From Zooshikella harenae (GTDB taxonomy: Bacteria > Pseudomonadota > Gammaproteobacteria > Pseudomonadales > Zooshikellaceae): a DNA stretch of 64,000 nt. A program made the translations under genes and the position numbers. Within the stretch, counting starts at the first letter, position 1. Each line of letters opens with the position of its first letter. The stretch is from positions 165,688-229,687 of the forward strand of contig NZ_JAGSOY010000001.1 in assembly GCF_018837975.1 (NCBI RefSeq). The letters are read 5' to 3'. Below are positions 49,323 through 58,948 of the stretch, piece after piece. Below the pieces are notes generated by a model. That model was not told where the DNA came from. It saw nothing but the letters and a program-made list of their open reading frames with translations, and did no database searches.

Positions 49323-50774
49323 TCAAGCAGGACGATACACTTTAACATTTTTGTACCCCTCATCGAGCAAGTGCAGTGCATGTAATTGGCTCATGACACC
49401 CTTTTCACAATAGAGATAATAGCGCCGATTACGATCCAACTCAGCAAATACACGGCTCAGCTGATAGAAAGGTACCGTCATCACTTCACTATCCAGCTCA
49501 AGCGGTTTATGTTCCTCTTCGTCTGGATGGCGAATATCAATAACAATGGCATGCTCAGGCAACTCTTCATCGATTTCCACTTCATGGATCTGTCGGTCAT
49601 CCTGCATTACTTCATGAATACTGACCACACTCGCGTTATCAAGCGCTTGCTCAAGCACAGCAACATCAAATGCCTGTTCTTCCCTGGAAACCTTTTCTGG
49701 TTTGGCACGCGTAGTAGGGTTAACCGAAATTACCCCACAATATTCAGGCATATGTTTAGCAAACTCTGCAGTGCCTATTCTGGCAGCCGTATCGATGATG
49801 TCCTGCTTATCCATCGTAATCAAAGGCCTTATCACTAATCTGTTAGTAGCCTCATTAATCACACCCAAGTTTGGCAAGGTTTGACTGGAAACTTGAGAAA
49901 TTGCTTCACCAGTAACCAGTGCATGAACATCCAAATTCTCAGCGACTTTATCAGCGGCTCGAAGCATCATTCGCTTGAGCACAACGCCCATGTAAGAGTT
50001 ATCTACTTTGGTGAGTATTTCTTCCACAACACCTTCAAAAGGCACTGTAATAAACTTTACACGATGAGATGCACCATATTTGCTCCAAAGGTAGTAAGCA
50101 ACCTCTTTAACGCCTATTTCGTGGGCATGACCACCTAAATTAAAGAAACAGAAATGAGTTAGCACACCACGCTTCATGGTTAAAAAGCTGGAAACGGTTG
50201 AATCAAATCCACCAGAAATGAGAGACAAAACGGCATCCTGAGTACCTAAAGGATATCCTCCGATACCAAGATGTCTTTCACGAACGATATACAGCTGTTT
50301 ATGGTGAATCTCTATACGCACCGTAACATCAGGACCTTTTAGTTTAACTGAGCAATCTTGAACGCGCTGTAATAGCCCCCCACCCACATAACGTTCAACC
50401 TCAATTGATGAAAAATCATGATGCCCATTACGCTGGCAACGAACACAGAATGTTTTGCCTCGAATGGTCTCTCCCATGACTTGGTAGGCTTTTTCAGTAA
50501 TGTCATCCAAGTCGAGCAGTGGAAAATCAACAACTTCCAAAATATGGCAGATGCCTGGTGTATGCTCGAGCTGCTCTCTAATTTGCCAACAGACCTGCTC
50601 ATCTTGCTGTTCAGTAGACACAATGATTTTGTCCCATGTACCTGTCACATCGATACCTGGATCAATAGGCCGTAATAAGGTTCGGATATTACGTCGAAGC
50701 TGCTTAACAAAGCGCTGCCGAACCGGCTTACTTTTAATAGTTATCTCAGGAAAGATCTTTACAACAAAATTCAT
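49323..50774 (-). CDS. thiI: tRNA 4-thiouridine synthase / thiazole sulfurtransferase ThiI
   Basis: This 483-residue protein makes s4U8 in tRNA and helps carry sulfur for thiamine. It starts at ATG 50774 (MNFVVKIFPEITIKS). A ferredoxin-like plus THUMP domain (~1-165) is followed by the PP-loop SGGFDST (~188) and the AANH domain with CGVIS (~342). A C-terminal rhodanese domain carries the persulfide Cys in YCEKGVMS (~455). The rhodanese extension, as in E. coli, is complete. Confidence 0.97.
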   Translation of the reverse strand: MNFVVKIFPEITIKSKPVRQRFVKQLRRNIRTLLRPIDPGIDVTGTWDKIIVSTEQQDEQVCWQIREQLEHTPGICHILEVVDFPLLDLDDITEKAYQVMGETIRGKTFCVRCQRNGHHDFSSIEVERYVGGGLLQRVQDCSVKLKGPDVTVRIEIHHKQLYIVRERHLGIGGYPLGTQDAVLSLISGGFDSTVSSFLTMKRGVLTHFCFFNLGGHAHEIGVKEVAYYLWSKYGASHRVKFITVPFEGVVEEILTKVDNSYMGVVLKRMMLRAADKVAENLDVHALVTGEAISQVSSQTLPNLGVINEATNRLVIRPLITMDKQDIIDTAARIGTAEFAKHMPEYCGVISVNPTTRAKPEKVSREEQAFDVAVLEQALDNASVVSIHEVMQDDRQIHEVEIDEELPEHAIVIDIRHPDEEEHKPLELDSEVMTVPFYQLSRVFAELDRNRRYYLYCEKGVMSQLHALHLLDEGYKNVKVYRPA

Positions 50775-50985
50775 GGGCAAATTTCATGGATGGTCAATAA
50801 AAATGTAGCAAAACATTATACAAAATCTGGCTATTATCAGCACCGTTAATCTATCTTGGATTTTTTAATTAACGTCCAAATACTTGTTATCCATTATGCG
50901 ATCGAGCATAGAGTGCTCTGATAACGCCACTCTACGCCAAGGAACAGTTCATCCATGAGTAATAAATAGCCAATTGATTTTAAAA

Positions 50986-51002
50986 AGCACTTTTTAAGTG
51001 CA
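50986..51002 (+). promoter_or_regulatory. NtrC-type enhancer site 1 before glnA
   Basis: AGCAC-N7-GTGCA matches the NtrC pattern TGCAC-N7-GTGCA except for the first base. It lies about 105 bases upstream of the sigma-54 promoter. Confidence 0.65.
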
Positions 51003-51015
51003 TAAACCAATATAT

Positions 51016-51032
51016 TGCACTAGATTTGTGCG
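51016..51032 (+). promoter_or_regulatory. NtrC-type enhancer site 2 before glnA
   Basis: TGCAC-N7-GTGCG matches the NtrC pattern with one mismatch. Its centre is 30 bases (three helical turns) from site 1, so two NtrC dimers would lie on the same DNA face, as at E. coli glnA. Confidence 0.68.
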
Positions 51033-51097
51033 TATAGTGAATAAACTCACCCCCTATTCTGGTGCATTTGCTCACCAAATAAGGGTGTTTATCTATA

Positions 51098-51113
51098 TGG
51101 CATACTAATTGCT
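51098..51113 (+). promoter_or_regulatory. Sigma-54 promoter of glnA
   Basis: TGGCAT-N5-TTGCT matches the -24/-12 consensus TGGCAC-N5-TTGCW at all but one base, with correct GG-GC spacing. It lies about 130 bases before the glnA start and downstream of two NtrC-type sites. Transcription would begin near 51125. Confidence 0.8.
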
Positions 51114-51243
51114 ATCTAGGTAAATATCTTTTATGGGGGCTATTCGCGTTTTACTTAAACTGAGTAGCCAAAATCATTACGGGCAACTCTGCAAAATAAC
51201 AATAGCAGTGTCCCGCTGGGTATATCCCTCTGGAGGAATTGCA

Positions 51244-52650
51244 ATGTCAGAGCATACGCTGAATCTTATCAAAGAACATGAAGTTAAATGGATCGATCTT
51301 CGATTTACTGATACTCATGGTAAAGAGCAGCATTTATCTATGCCCGTTAGCGAAATTGATGATGAGTTCTTTGAATCAGGCAAAATGTTTGATGGATCAT
51401 CAATTTCTGGTTGGAAGGGAATCAATGAGTCAGACATGATTTTGTTGCCTGATGATAACAGCTCGGTGCTTGACCCTTTCACCGATGAAACAACTTTAAT
51501 CGTTCGCTGCGACATTATCGAACCAGCGACCATGCAAGGTTACAATCGTGACCCTCGCTCTGTAGCCAAGCGAGCTGAAGAGTATTTGAAGTCCACAGGA
51601 ATCGGCGATACAGCATTCTTTGGTCCAGAGCCTGAGTTTTTTGTTTTTGATGATGTGAAATGGAAAGTCGATATCTCTGGATGTAACTATCATATCAACT
51701 CAGAGGAAGCACACTGGTCATCCTCTGAAGTCTTTGAAGGCGGCAACATCGGCCACCGCCCAAAAGTAAAAGGCGGTTATTTCCCAGTGCCACCTGTAGA
51801 CTCTTGTCATGACCTTCGTACAGCAATGTGCTCTGCCATGGAAGCAATGGGACTAGCTGTTGAAGTTCATCACCACGAAGTAGGCACTGCGGGCCAAAAC
51901 GAAATTGGTGTTAAATTTAATACACTCGTGCGCAAAGCAGACGAAGTACAAATTCTTAAGTACTGTGTACACAACGTTGCGCATGCCTATGGCAAAACAG
52001 CCACCTTCATGCCTAAACCTTTAGTGGGCGACAATGGTAGTGGCATGCACTGTCACCAATCAATCTCCAAACAAGGTGAAAATATTTTCGCAGGTGATGG
52101 GTATGCCGGCCTTTCTGAAACGGCGCTGTACTACATTGGCGGTATTATCAAACACGCTAAAGCACTGAATGCGTTTACTAACCCGGCTACTAACTCCTAC
52201 AAGCGTTTGGTACCAGGCTTTGAAGCACCTGTTATGCTTGCATACTCTGCACGTAACCGTTCAGCTTCCATCCGTATTCCTTACGTTAACAGCCCTAAAG
52301 CTCGCCGTATTGAGGTTCGTTTCCCCGATCCAACTGCTAACCCCTACCTTTCTTTTTCAGCAATGCTGATGGCAGGTCTTGATGGTATTCGCAACAAGAT
52401 TCACCCTGGCGATGCGGCTGATAAAGACTTGTATGATTTGCCACCAGAAGAAGCCGCAGAATACCCAACCGTTGCCACAAGTCTTGAAGAAGCATTGATT
52501 GCCCTGGATAAAGACCGTGAGTTCCTAAAAGAAGGTGGTGTGTTCAGTGATGATTTGATTGATGGCTACATTGATCTCAAGAAGTCTGAATGTGAGCGTT
52601 TAGCGCAAACCACGCATCCGCTTGAGTTCGATATGTATTACAGCGTGTAA
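51244..52650 (+). CDS. glnA: Glutamine synthetase type I
   Basis: This 468-residue dodecameric enzyme joins ammonia to glutamate. I start at ATG 51244 ([16 protein letters not shown]), preceded by TGGAGGAATT; a longer frame to 51133 is non-homologous. The signatures FDGSSISGW (~48-56), the ATP region [16 protein letters not shown] (~257) and [10 protein letters not shown] (~335) are present. [10 protein letters not shown] carries the Tyr that is adenylylated in enterobacterial enzymes. It is controlled by the sigma-54/NtrC elements upstream. Confidence 0.98.
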   Translation: MSEHTLNLIKEHEVKWIDLRFTDTHGKEQHLSMPVSEIDDEFFESGKMFDGSSISGWKGINESDMILLPDDNSSVLDPFTDETTLIVRCDIIEPATMQGYNRDPRSVAKRAEEYLKSTGIGDTAFFGPEPEFFVFDDVKWKVDISGCNYHINSEEAHWSSSEVFEGGNIGHRPKVKGGYFPVPPVDSCHDLRTAMCSAMEAMGLAVEVHHHEVGTAGQNEIGVKFNTLVRKADEVQILKYCVHNVAHAYGKTATFMPKPLVGDNGSGMHCHQSISKQGENIFAGDGYAGLSETALYYIGGIIKHAKALNAFTNPATNSYKRLVPGFEAPVMLAYSARNRSASIRIPYVNSPKARRIEVRFPDPTANPYLSFSAMLMAGLDGIRNKIHPGDAADKDLYDLPPEEAAEYPTVATSLEEALIALDKDREFLKEGGVFSDDLIDGYIDLKKSECERLAQTTHPLEFDMYYSV

Positions 52651-52674
52651 CCCAACTTCTCAGCATTGTGCTAT

Positions 52675-52723
52675 AAAGGGCTACTTGATATACCCATAGC
52701 GAAGGGTATCAGTAGCCCTTTTT
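52675..52723 (+). terminator. Terminator of glnA
   Basis: AAAGGGCTACT pairs with AGTAGCCCTTT, continuing through TACCC/GGGTA with a small bulge, and is followed by T5. Confidence 0.9.
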
Positions 52724-52826
52724 GTATGATACGGCTTATCTCCTGTTCAGGTCGCCTCTTCTTTCTTGACACGTCCTTGATATGGTTCATCGTTATAATT
52801 ATCTGTACAACCCCATCTAGGATAGA

Positions 52827-53462
52827 ATGCTTATGTACATCGCAAATAAAATGATGAGCAAAGGGCTAATAACACTCGCTTTCCTAAGCTGCTGTTTAGT
52901 ACTGCTAACAGGTGCAGATAAGATTTATAAAGAAGTTGATGAGCACGGTAATATTAATTTTACGGATGAACCTACCACTAAAAACCCTGAAAAAATTGAA
53001 GTAAAACCCGTAACGACTATCTCACTGCCCAAGCCAGCCACAAACTCGAATGACACATCATCAGATAGCGATAAACGCTTTACGTATGACTCATTTAGTA
53101 TTACTGCTCCCGCAAATAACTCCACTGTCCGTGACCCAGGAAACTTCACAGTAACAGCAAAAACCTCCCCTAGGCTCAAAAGAAGTCATAAAGCTCAGGT
53201 TTTTCTAGATGGAACCCCAATAGGTGACAAAAATTCCAAGCTGAATTTCCAGTTAAGTAATGTGGAAAGAGGAACGCATACTGTTGAAATTAAGCTATTT
53301 GATAGTAAAAACAATGAGATTCAATCAACCAGTACAACCATTCACGTTAAACGTACTAGCATAAAAAACCCTAACCACCCCCAAAATAAGCCAAAGCCAA
53401 AGCCAAAGCCAAAGCCAAAGCCAAAACCTACCCCTGCACCAAGTAATAATAGTGGTAGCTAG
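52827..53462 (+). CDS. DUF4124 domain exported protein with Lys-Pro tail
   Basis: The protein has 211 residues. A signal peptide (LITLAFLSCCLVLLTGA) precedes a DUF4124 segment (IYKEVDEHGNINFTDEPT, ~36-53). The middle (~90-175, APANNSTVRDPGNFTV ... KAQVFLDGTPIG) looks like an Ig-type beta sandwich. The tail is a Lys-Pro repeat encoded by tandem hexamers. Homologues often sit between glnA and glnL in pseudomonads and have no known function. The start may be ATG 52827 or 52851; neither has a strong ribosome site. Confidence 0.82.
   Translation: MLMYIANKMMSKGLITLAFLSCCLVLLTGADKIYKEVDEHGNINFTDEPTTKNPEKIEVKPVTTISLPKPATNSNDTSSDSDKRFTYDSFSITAPANNSTVRDPGNFTVTAKTSPRLKRSHKAQVFLDGTPIGDKNSKLNFQLSNVERGTHTVEIKLFDSKNNEIQSTSTTIHVKRTSIKNPNHPQNKPKPKPKPKPKPKPTPAPSNNSGS
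53388..53423 (+). repeat. Hexanucleotide tandem repeat (AAGCCA)x6
   Basis: Six perfect AAGCCA copies encode Lys-Pro dipeptides near the C-terminus of the DUF4124 protein. Gain or loss of units keeps the frame, so tail length could vary between strains. Confidence 0.95.
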
Positions 53463-53502
53463 AACGAGTTTGGAAACTCATTAAGAAAGTTCGCAAAAAA
53501 GC

Positions 53503-53529
53503 TTCCTTGCACTAAAATAGTGCAAGGAA
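53503..53529. promoter_or_regulatory. Perfect NtrC-type palindrome / hairpin upstream of glnL
   Basis: TTCCTTGCACTA and TAGTGCAAGGAA form a perfect 12-base inverted repeat with 3-base spacer. Inside it, 53508-53524 is a perfect TGCAC-N7-GTGCA NtrC pattern. It could be the operator by which NtrC controls glnLG. The same stem, preceded by A6 and thus followed by T6 on the minus strand, also resembles a terminator; on the plus strand no T-run follows. Nothing else is evident in 53530-53771 apart from the expected glnL promoter. Confidence 0.6.
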
Positions 53530-53771
53530 AACTTCAGCACTGACAAGCAGCCTCTTCCTTATCAGCCAATCATCATTACTTCATCCAAACCCTATTAAGC
53601 CCTCTTGGATGAGGTAGAGCATGCCGTTGACTTGCTAAAGTTTTCTAAAAAGGAAAAAGTTATAAGTATTTTCTCCTTAATAACTTTTCTGGCCTTAATT
53701 TTGCCTTACTAAAGAACAAATTATGGTTGATATTGAACCTTTAACGTAAACAGCCCAATAACCTATCGGCA

Positions 53772-54881
53772 ATGCAGCAAATCACCTTGGATAACCTGAC
53801 AATTCTCAATAACTTAACAACCGCAGTGGTGGTGATTGACCAGCAGTTGCAACTCAGTTATATCAATCATGCTGCAGAAATATTGTTGGCTGTGAGCGGA
53901 CAACGCATTCAACATAAAGCTCTGGAAGATCTTTTTCGCAATCCAGATGAATTCCAAGCAAATCTTCTACATACTGCCAACAGTGGACACCCTCTTACCA
54001 AACGAGAAGCAAGCCTGACTCTCTTTAATGGTCAACAACTTATCCTGGACTACACCATTACCCCATTAAATGAGCATGATGCTTTCGCTAATAGCTGTAC
54101 ACTGCTCGTTGAGTTATTCCCTAAAGACCGTCTATTACGCATATCCAAAGAGGAATCCATTCTTGCCAAACAAGAAAGCTCAAAGCTTTTAATTCGAGGC
54201 TTGGCACATGAGATAAAAAATCCGCTTGGAGGTATTAGAGGTGCTGCCCAGTTACTCTCAAGAGAGCTGCCTAGCTCAGATTTACAAGAATATATTCACG
54301 TCATTATTGAAGAAGCTGACCGCTTACGAAACCTTGTAGACCGCATGCTGGGTCCCATGCGTCCACCACAAATGAACCCCATCAATATCCACATCGTACT
54401 GGAACATGTTTGCAACTTGATCACTGCTGAAGCTTCAGGTTGTATTGATGTTATCCGTGACTATGATCCCAGCATTCCTGAACTTCCTGGCGATGCTCAA
54501 CAACTTATCCAAGCTGTTCTCAATATCATGCATAATGCGTTACAAGCGCTTGCAGCCTCTCAACAAACATTGCCTCGCACTATTACAGTTCGCAGTCGTA
54601 TTGTTCGCCAGTTCACTATTGCCAGCACCTGTCATCGCTTGGTTTGTCAGATCGACATCAATGACAATGGTCCAGGTATACCTACTCACCTAATAGATAC
54701 CATTTTTTATCCCATGGTCAGTGGTAAGGCAGAAGGCACAGGACTAGGCCTAAGTATTGCCCAAGCCATTATTAGTCAACACAAAGGACTAATACGCTGT
54801 AGTAGCGAGCCAGGAAACACAACGTTTACGATTTACCTGCCCTTTGAGCATCATCAAGGATCTGCCCATGAACACAAATGA
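53772..54881 (+). CDS. glnL: Nitrogen sensor kinase NtrB (GlnL)
   Basis: This 369-residue cytoplasmic kinase/phosphatase of NtrC is governed by PII. A PAS domain (~5-115) precedes the H-box LAHEIKNPLGGIRG (His ~143), N-box LNIMHNALQAL (~251) and G-box GTGLGLSIAQ (~326). It overlaps glnG by 14 bases. Confidence 0.96.
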   Translation: MQQITLDNLTILNNLTTAVVVIDQQLQLSYINHAAEILLAVSGQRIQHKALEDLFRNPDEFQANLLHTANSGHPLTKREASLTLFNGQQLILDYTITPLNEHDAFANSCTLLVELFPKDRLLRISKEESILAKQESSKLLIRGLAHEIKNPLGGIRGAAQLLSRELPSSDLQEYIHVIIEEADRLRNLVDRMLGPMRPPQMNPINIHIVLEHVCNLITAEASGCIDVIRDYDPSIPELPGDAQQLIQAVLNIMHNALQALAASQQTLPRTITVRSRIVRQFTIASTCHRLVCQIDINDNGPGIPTHLIDTIFYPMVSGKAEGTGLGLSIAQAIISQHKGLIRCSSEPGNTTFTIYLPFEHHQGSAHEHK

Positions 54882-56301
54882 TCACGTCTGGATAATTGAT
54901 GACGATCGCTCTATCCGTTGGGTTTTAGAAAAAGCCTTACAACGGGAAACTTATATTGTTAGCAGTTTTTCATCAGCTGATGCCGCACTGGCTCAACTCC
55001 GTCGCCATCAACCTCAGGTCATCATCAGTGATATTCGCATGCCTGGTACTGATGGCCTTGAATTTCTAAACAATGTCAGTCATCAATTCCCACATATTCC
55101 TATTATCATCATGACAGCGCACTCCGACCTGGAAAGTGCTGTTGCATCGTATCAAGGGGGGGCATTTGAATATTTACCCAAACCCTTTGATGTTGATGAA
55201 GCCGTTAGTCTGGTGAAACGCGCGGTAGCTCATGCCCACGAACAACAACCTAATTTCACGCCTGAGCAGGCACCTGTCACTCCTGAGATTATTGGTGAAG
55301 CACCAGCAATGCAGGAGGTATTTCGGGCTATTGGACGTTTATCAAAATCGAATATCACCGTATTAATCAATGGTGAATCTGGTACAGGGAAAGAGCTGGT
55401 TGCTCAGGCCCTCCATCGTCATAGCCCTAGAACACAGCAACCTTTTATCGCGTTAAATATGGCAGCAATACCTAAAGACCTGATGGATTCAGAATTATTT
55501 GGTCATGAAAAAGGTGCCTTCACAGGTGCAACGCAGCAGCGACAAGGCCGCTTTGAACAAGCCAATGGTGGTACGCTGTTTTTAGATGAAATTGGTGATA
55601 TGCCATCAGAAACACAAACCCGTTTATTGCGAGTATTAGCGGATAGCGAATTTTACCGAGTTGGTGGACACACCCCCATTAAAGTAGATGTACGCATTAT
55701 CGCCGCAACTCACCAAAATTTGGAAAAACTGGTCACTACGGGATTATTTCGAGAAGACTTATTTCATCGCTTAAATGTCATTCGGATTCACATCCCTAAG
55801 CTCAGTGATCGTCGAGAAGACATCCCTTTGTTAGCAAACCACTTTCTGACTCGTGCTGCGCATGAGCTTGATGTTGAGCCTAAAATCCTTCTCCAAGAAA
55901 CAGCCAATTTCCTGAGTCAGTTTGATTGGCCAGGTAATGTTCGCCAGCTTGAAAATATTTGTCGTTGGTTAACAGTCATGGCCTCAGGCCGAGAAGTACA
56001 TATTTCTGACCTTCCCCAAGAACTTTTGCAACACAATGAGCAAACCACCCCCTCACTGGATTGGGAACAAGCCCTACAACAGTGGGCCAATAAGGAACTA
56101 CGTAAAGGCCACAAAAATATTTTGGAAACAGCAGTACCGACTTTTGAGCGCATCATGATTGAAGTGGCGTTAAAACACACGGGTGGACGCAAGCGTGATG
56201 CTGCAAATTTACTTGGCTGGGGACGAAATACACTAACCCGAAAAATAAAAGAGTTAGGCATGTACAGCAATGATGAGGAAGATGAAGGTATGGCCTGCTA
56301 A
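54868..56301 (+). CDS. glnG: Nitrogen response regulator NtrC (GlnG)
   Basis: This 477-residue sigma-54 activator starts at ATG 54868 ([13 protein letters not shown]). The receiver has the phosphorylated Asp in ISDIRMPG (~54). The AAA+ domain carries GESGTGKE (~168), the GAFTGA loop (~212) and Walker [12 protein letters not shown]. The C-terminal Fis-type helix-turn-helix is [20 protein letters not shown] (~445). It would bind the sites before glnA and glnL. Confidence 0.97.
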   Translation: MNTNDHVWIIDDDRSIRWVLEKALQRETYIVSSFSSADAALAQLRRHQPQVIISDIRMPGTDGLEFLNNVSHQFPHIPIIIMTAHSDLESAVASYQGGAFEYLPKPFDVDEAVSLVKRAVAHAHEQQPNFTPEQAPVTPEIIGEAPAMQEVFRAIGRLSKSNITVLINGESGTGKELVAQALHRHSPRTQQPFIALNMAAIPKDLMDSELFGHEKGAFTGATQQRQGRFEQANGGTLFLDEIGDMPSETQTRLLRVLADSEFYRVGGHTPIKVDVRIIAATHQNLEKLVTTGLFREDLFHRLNVIRIHIPKLSDRREDIPLLANHFLTRAAHELDVEPKILLQETANFLSQFDWPGNVRQLENICRWLTVMASGREVHISDLPQELLQHNEQTTPSLDWEQALQQWANKELRKGHKNILETAVPTFERIMIEVALKHTGGRKRDAANLLGWGRNTLTRKIKELGMYSNDEEDEGMAC

Positions 56302-56416
56302 CCGCCACTACTATACCCACATCAAAGGGGATAACAACAGATAGTGCATTTTTAAAGGCCTTCTATATACTTATTCGGGCCTATTCAGCTTAGCTTGTAA
56401 GTGAGTTTAACGAAGT

Positions 56417-56881
56417 ATGCTTCACATTGTACTGTTTGAACCTGAAATTCCCCCTAATACAGGAAATGTCATTAGGCTTTGTGCCAATACAGGGTTTCAC
56501 TTGCATTTAATCAAGCCCTTGGGCTTTGATTTTGATGACAAACGCATGCGACGTGCAGGACTGGATTATCATGAGTTTGCGCGTGTTCAACTACATGATG
56601 ATTTTTCTGCCTTTCTCTCCCAGGTTAAACCTAAAAATGTGTATGCCATCAGCACAAAAGGCAAGCGTTATCATACCGAACCCTGTTATCAAGCAGGTGA
56701 TGCTTTAGTTTTTGGACCAGAAACCCGAGGTTTACCTACAGCAGTGTTAGAGTCACTGCCTGAAGATCAAATAATTCGTATTCCAATGCGAGCAAATAGC
56801 CGTAGTTTGAACCTCTCAAATACCGTTGCCATTATGGTGTACGAGAGCTGGCGGCAACTCGATTTTCAGGAAGGTCATTAA
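56417..56881 (+). CDS. trmL: tRNA (cytidine/uridine-2'-O-)-methyltransferase TrmL
   Basis: This 154-residue SPOUT enzyme methylates the wobble base 34 of tRNA-Leu isoacceptors. [18 protein letters not shown] (~11-28), FGPETRGLP (~97) and [15 protein letters not shown] (~128-142) are the knot motifs. It is convergent with the LysR gene, overlapping by 4 bases. Confidence 0.96.
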   Translation: MLHIVLFEPEIPPNTGNVIRLCANTGFHLHLIKPLGFDFDDKRMRRAGLDYHEFARVQLHDDFSAFLSQVKPKNVYAISTKGKRYHTEPCYQAGDALVFGPETRGLPTAVLESLPEDQIIRIPMRANSRSLNLSNTVAIMVYESWRQLDFQEGH

Positions 56882-57807
56882 GTAATTACTAAGTGCATTT
56901 TAAGCTGTTGAATCATCACTCTAAATAAGTAAGGTAATTGTTTTTCATAAGCGTGCACGGCATAAATATCTCTTTTTTCTCCCGTTAAGTTTGGAGAAAT
57001 AATCTCTAACAAGCCATCTTCTATTGCACGCTTTACAAACAGCTTTGGCAGCAACGCTATGCCTGTACCCTGAATAGCTAACGCTAATGCACCAGGTAAG
57101 TTATTAACGAGTACGGAATGATTTGACGTAAAAAAGCGATGATAGCACCCTGTGTTTTCATCAAATATTTGCGTCTTACGCTGCCAGCTTGTGATAATTT
57201 TCCTATACCCTTCAAGATTATCAGCATCCCATTTTTCATTACTCAAATCCAACTTTGGGGAAGCTACTAATACTGAAGTTAACGAACCTATTTTGACCGC
57301 CCGATAATTACTGTCCTTTAACTCCCCAACAGATATAGCTAGATCAAGTTTGTGCTTCATTAAATCCAAGCGCTCATCTGAAAAAATCAGTTCAGGCTGT
57401 AACTCAGGATATTGCTGACATAACAGGTTTATTACAGGGACCAGCACTTCCTCAGCAAATACTTCTGGTGCTGTAATTCGAATAGTTCCTTGGGGTATAT
57501 CTGCTTGTTGACTGACCTCATTAATTGCAGTCTCTATTAATGTGTCCATAGACTGACAACGCGTAGCAAACTGTTGCCCTACTGTTGTGAGATTAAGTGA
57601 CCGTGTACTTCGGTTTAACAACCTAACCCCAACTAGTTGTTCTAATTCTGTAATATAGGTGCTTACCGCTGATTTGGAATGACCTAACACTTCTGCTGCA
57701 GCAGTGAAAGACCCCTGCCTAATCACCTCAGCAAAAACCAGCATTCTGTAGGCTAGCTGTTTTTTATGCTTACGTTGATGACTCATACGCTCTTTCATAT
57801 TGTTCAA
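56878..57807 (-). CDS. LysR family transcriptional regulator
   Basis: This 309-residue regulator has the HTH at about 22-80 ([20 protein letters not shown], then [20 protein letters not shown]), followed by a two-lobed effector domain ([20 protein letters not shown] onward). A start a few codons later (MSHQRKHKK) is also possible. It is divergent from the SnoaL-isochorismatase gene, with 134 bases between the chosen starts, so it probably controls that gene. The effector is unknown. Confidence 0.92.
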   Translation of the reverse strand: MNNMKERMSHQRKHKKQLAYRMLVFAEVIRQGSFTAAAEVLGHSKSAVSTYITELEQLVGVRLLNRSTRSLNLTTVGQQFATRCQSMDTLIETAINEVSQQADIPQGTIRITAPEVFAEEVLVPVINLLCQQYPELQPELIFSDERLDLMKHKLDLAISVGELKDSNYRAVKIGSLTSVLVASPKLDLSNEKWDADNLEGYRKIITSWQRKTQIFDENTGCYHRFFTSNHSVLVNNLPGALALAIQGTGIALLPKLFVKRAIEDGLLEIISPNLTGEKRDIYAVHAYEKQLPYLFRVMIQQLKMHLVIT

Positions 57808-57941
57808 CTATTCAGAACATTAAGTTCAATATAACACCAATTATTACTCTTAAGTAAAACAATATAATACTAACCATGCTTAATGACTCAAGCCAGAAGC
57901 AGCTCAATCAATCATCAAGTAAACAACAAGGAACACAATCT

Positions 57942-58889
57942 ATGTCTCAAACAATCTACAACGAAGTAATGGACGCTAGCCAAGCATGGATTGAAGCATT
58001 TAATAAAGGCAATATTGAACAGTGTATTAACACTTATACTGAAACAGCAACAATGCGAGTCAATCCTGTTGGTGAGTTTAATAATAAAGCTAAAATTGCA
58101 GAATTCTGGCAGACATTTTCCTTAAAACATCCCGCAGAATTAACGTACAGAAATATTCAGTTAAGAATATTAAGTCCTACACACGTTATTTTATCTGCTG
58201 ATTGGCAAATGAATATTGCAAGCGGTTTTATCACTAAAGAACTTTGGGTTAAAGATCATTCTGGAAAGTGGTTATTAGCAGAAGACGATTTTAGTGTATT
58301 AGCACAACATGATGCTATACCTACGAATCACTCTTCACGAACAGCACTACTTATTATCGATATGCAGCAAGATTATTTTCCAAATGGAAAAATGCCGCTA
58401 TCGGATATAGAGGTCGCAGCAGAAAATACACGCACACTACTTACACATTTTCGAAGCGCTCAACAGCCTATCATACATGTTCAACATATCTTTAAACATA
58501 TGGACGCACCTTTTTTTCAACCCAATAGCGAAGGCAAAGAGATACACCCTAGTTTGGCTCCCCAATCCAATGAAATCGTTATTACTAAACACAAAGCAAA
58601 TAGCACATTAGCAACAACGCTTGAACAATACTTGATTGAAAAAGGTATTTCACAGCTCATAATCGTAGGAGCCATGGCTCATATGTGTATCGATGCAATC
58701 ACAAGGAGTTTATCGGACAAAGGCTACCAATGCACCATTATCAATGATGCCTGTGCAGCTCCCTCTTTAGACTTAAAGCAAACTAAAATTAATGCAGAAG
58801 ACAATAAAGCACTTATTATGTATGCCTTACAGTTTGCTTATGGTGATGTCTACACTACCACTGAATGGTTAGCTCAGCACCAAAGATAA
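57942..58889 (+). CDS. SnoaL-like domain fused to isochorismatase-type cysteine hydrolase
   Basis: The protein has 315 residues from ATG 57942, which has AAGGA 9 bases upstream; an ATG at 57876 has none. Residues 1-125 form an NTF2/SnoaL-like cone domain (ASQAWIEAFNKGNIEQCINT). Residues ~130-315 are an isochorismatase-family hydrolase with the Asp-Lys-Cys triad: LLIIDMQQDYF, TKHKANS and GAMAHMCIDAI. Substrates of such stand-alone hydrolases range from isochorismate to N-carbamoyl and nicotinamide-type amides. Neither an isochorismate synthase nor an NRPS is nearby. It is divergent from the LysR regulator. Confidence 0.88.
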   Translation: MSQTIYNEVMDASQAWIEAFNKGNIEQCINTYTETATMRVNPVGEFNNKAKIAEFWQTFSLKHPAELTYRNIQLRILSPTHVILSADWQMNIASGFITKELWVKDHSGKWLLAEDDFSVLAQHDAIPTNHSSRTALLIIDMQQDYFPNGKMPLSDIEVAAENTRTLLTHFRSAQQPIIHVQHIFKHMDAPFFQPNSEGKEIHPSLAPQSNEIVITKHKANSTLATTLEQYLIEKGISQLIIVGAMAHMCIDAITRSLSDKGYQCTIINDACAAPSLDLKQTKINAEDNKALIMYALQFAYGDVYTTTEWLAQHQR

Positions 58890-58900
58890 ACTATAACCAA

Positions 58901-58924
58901 AAATCCCCCTTGTTTGGGGGATTT
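58901..58924. terminator. Terminator between the hydrolase and permease genes
   Basis: AAATCCCCC and GGGGGATTT make a 9-base stem with a 6-base loop. On the minus strand TTTTTGG follows, and on the plus strand AATAACATTTTT, so it probably serves both convergent genes. Confidence 0.8.
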
Positions 58925-58948
58925 AATAACATTTTTGTGAAAAAAAAT

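Noticed and set aside
51133..51243. N-terminal extension of glnA to 51133
   Set aside because: The added residues are non-homologous, there is a strong ribosome site before 51244, and the sigma-54 promoter start near 51125 leaves no room for an upstream ribosome site.
53388..53423. Short tandem repeat as CRISPR or origin iterons
   Set aside because: It is a 6-base coding microsatellite without spacers, inside a Lys-Pro tail.
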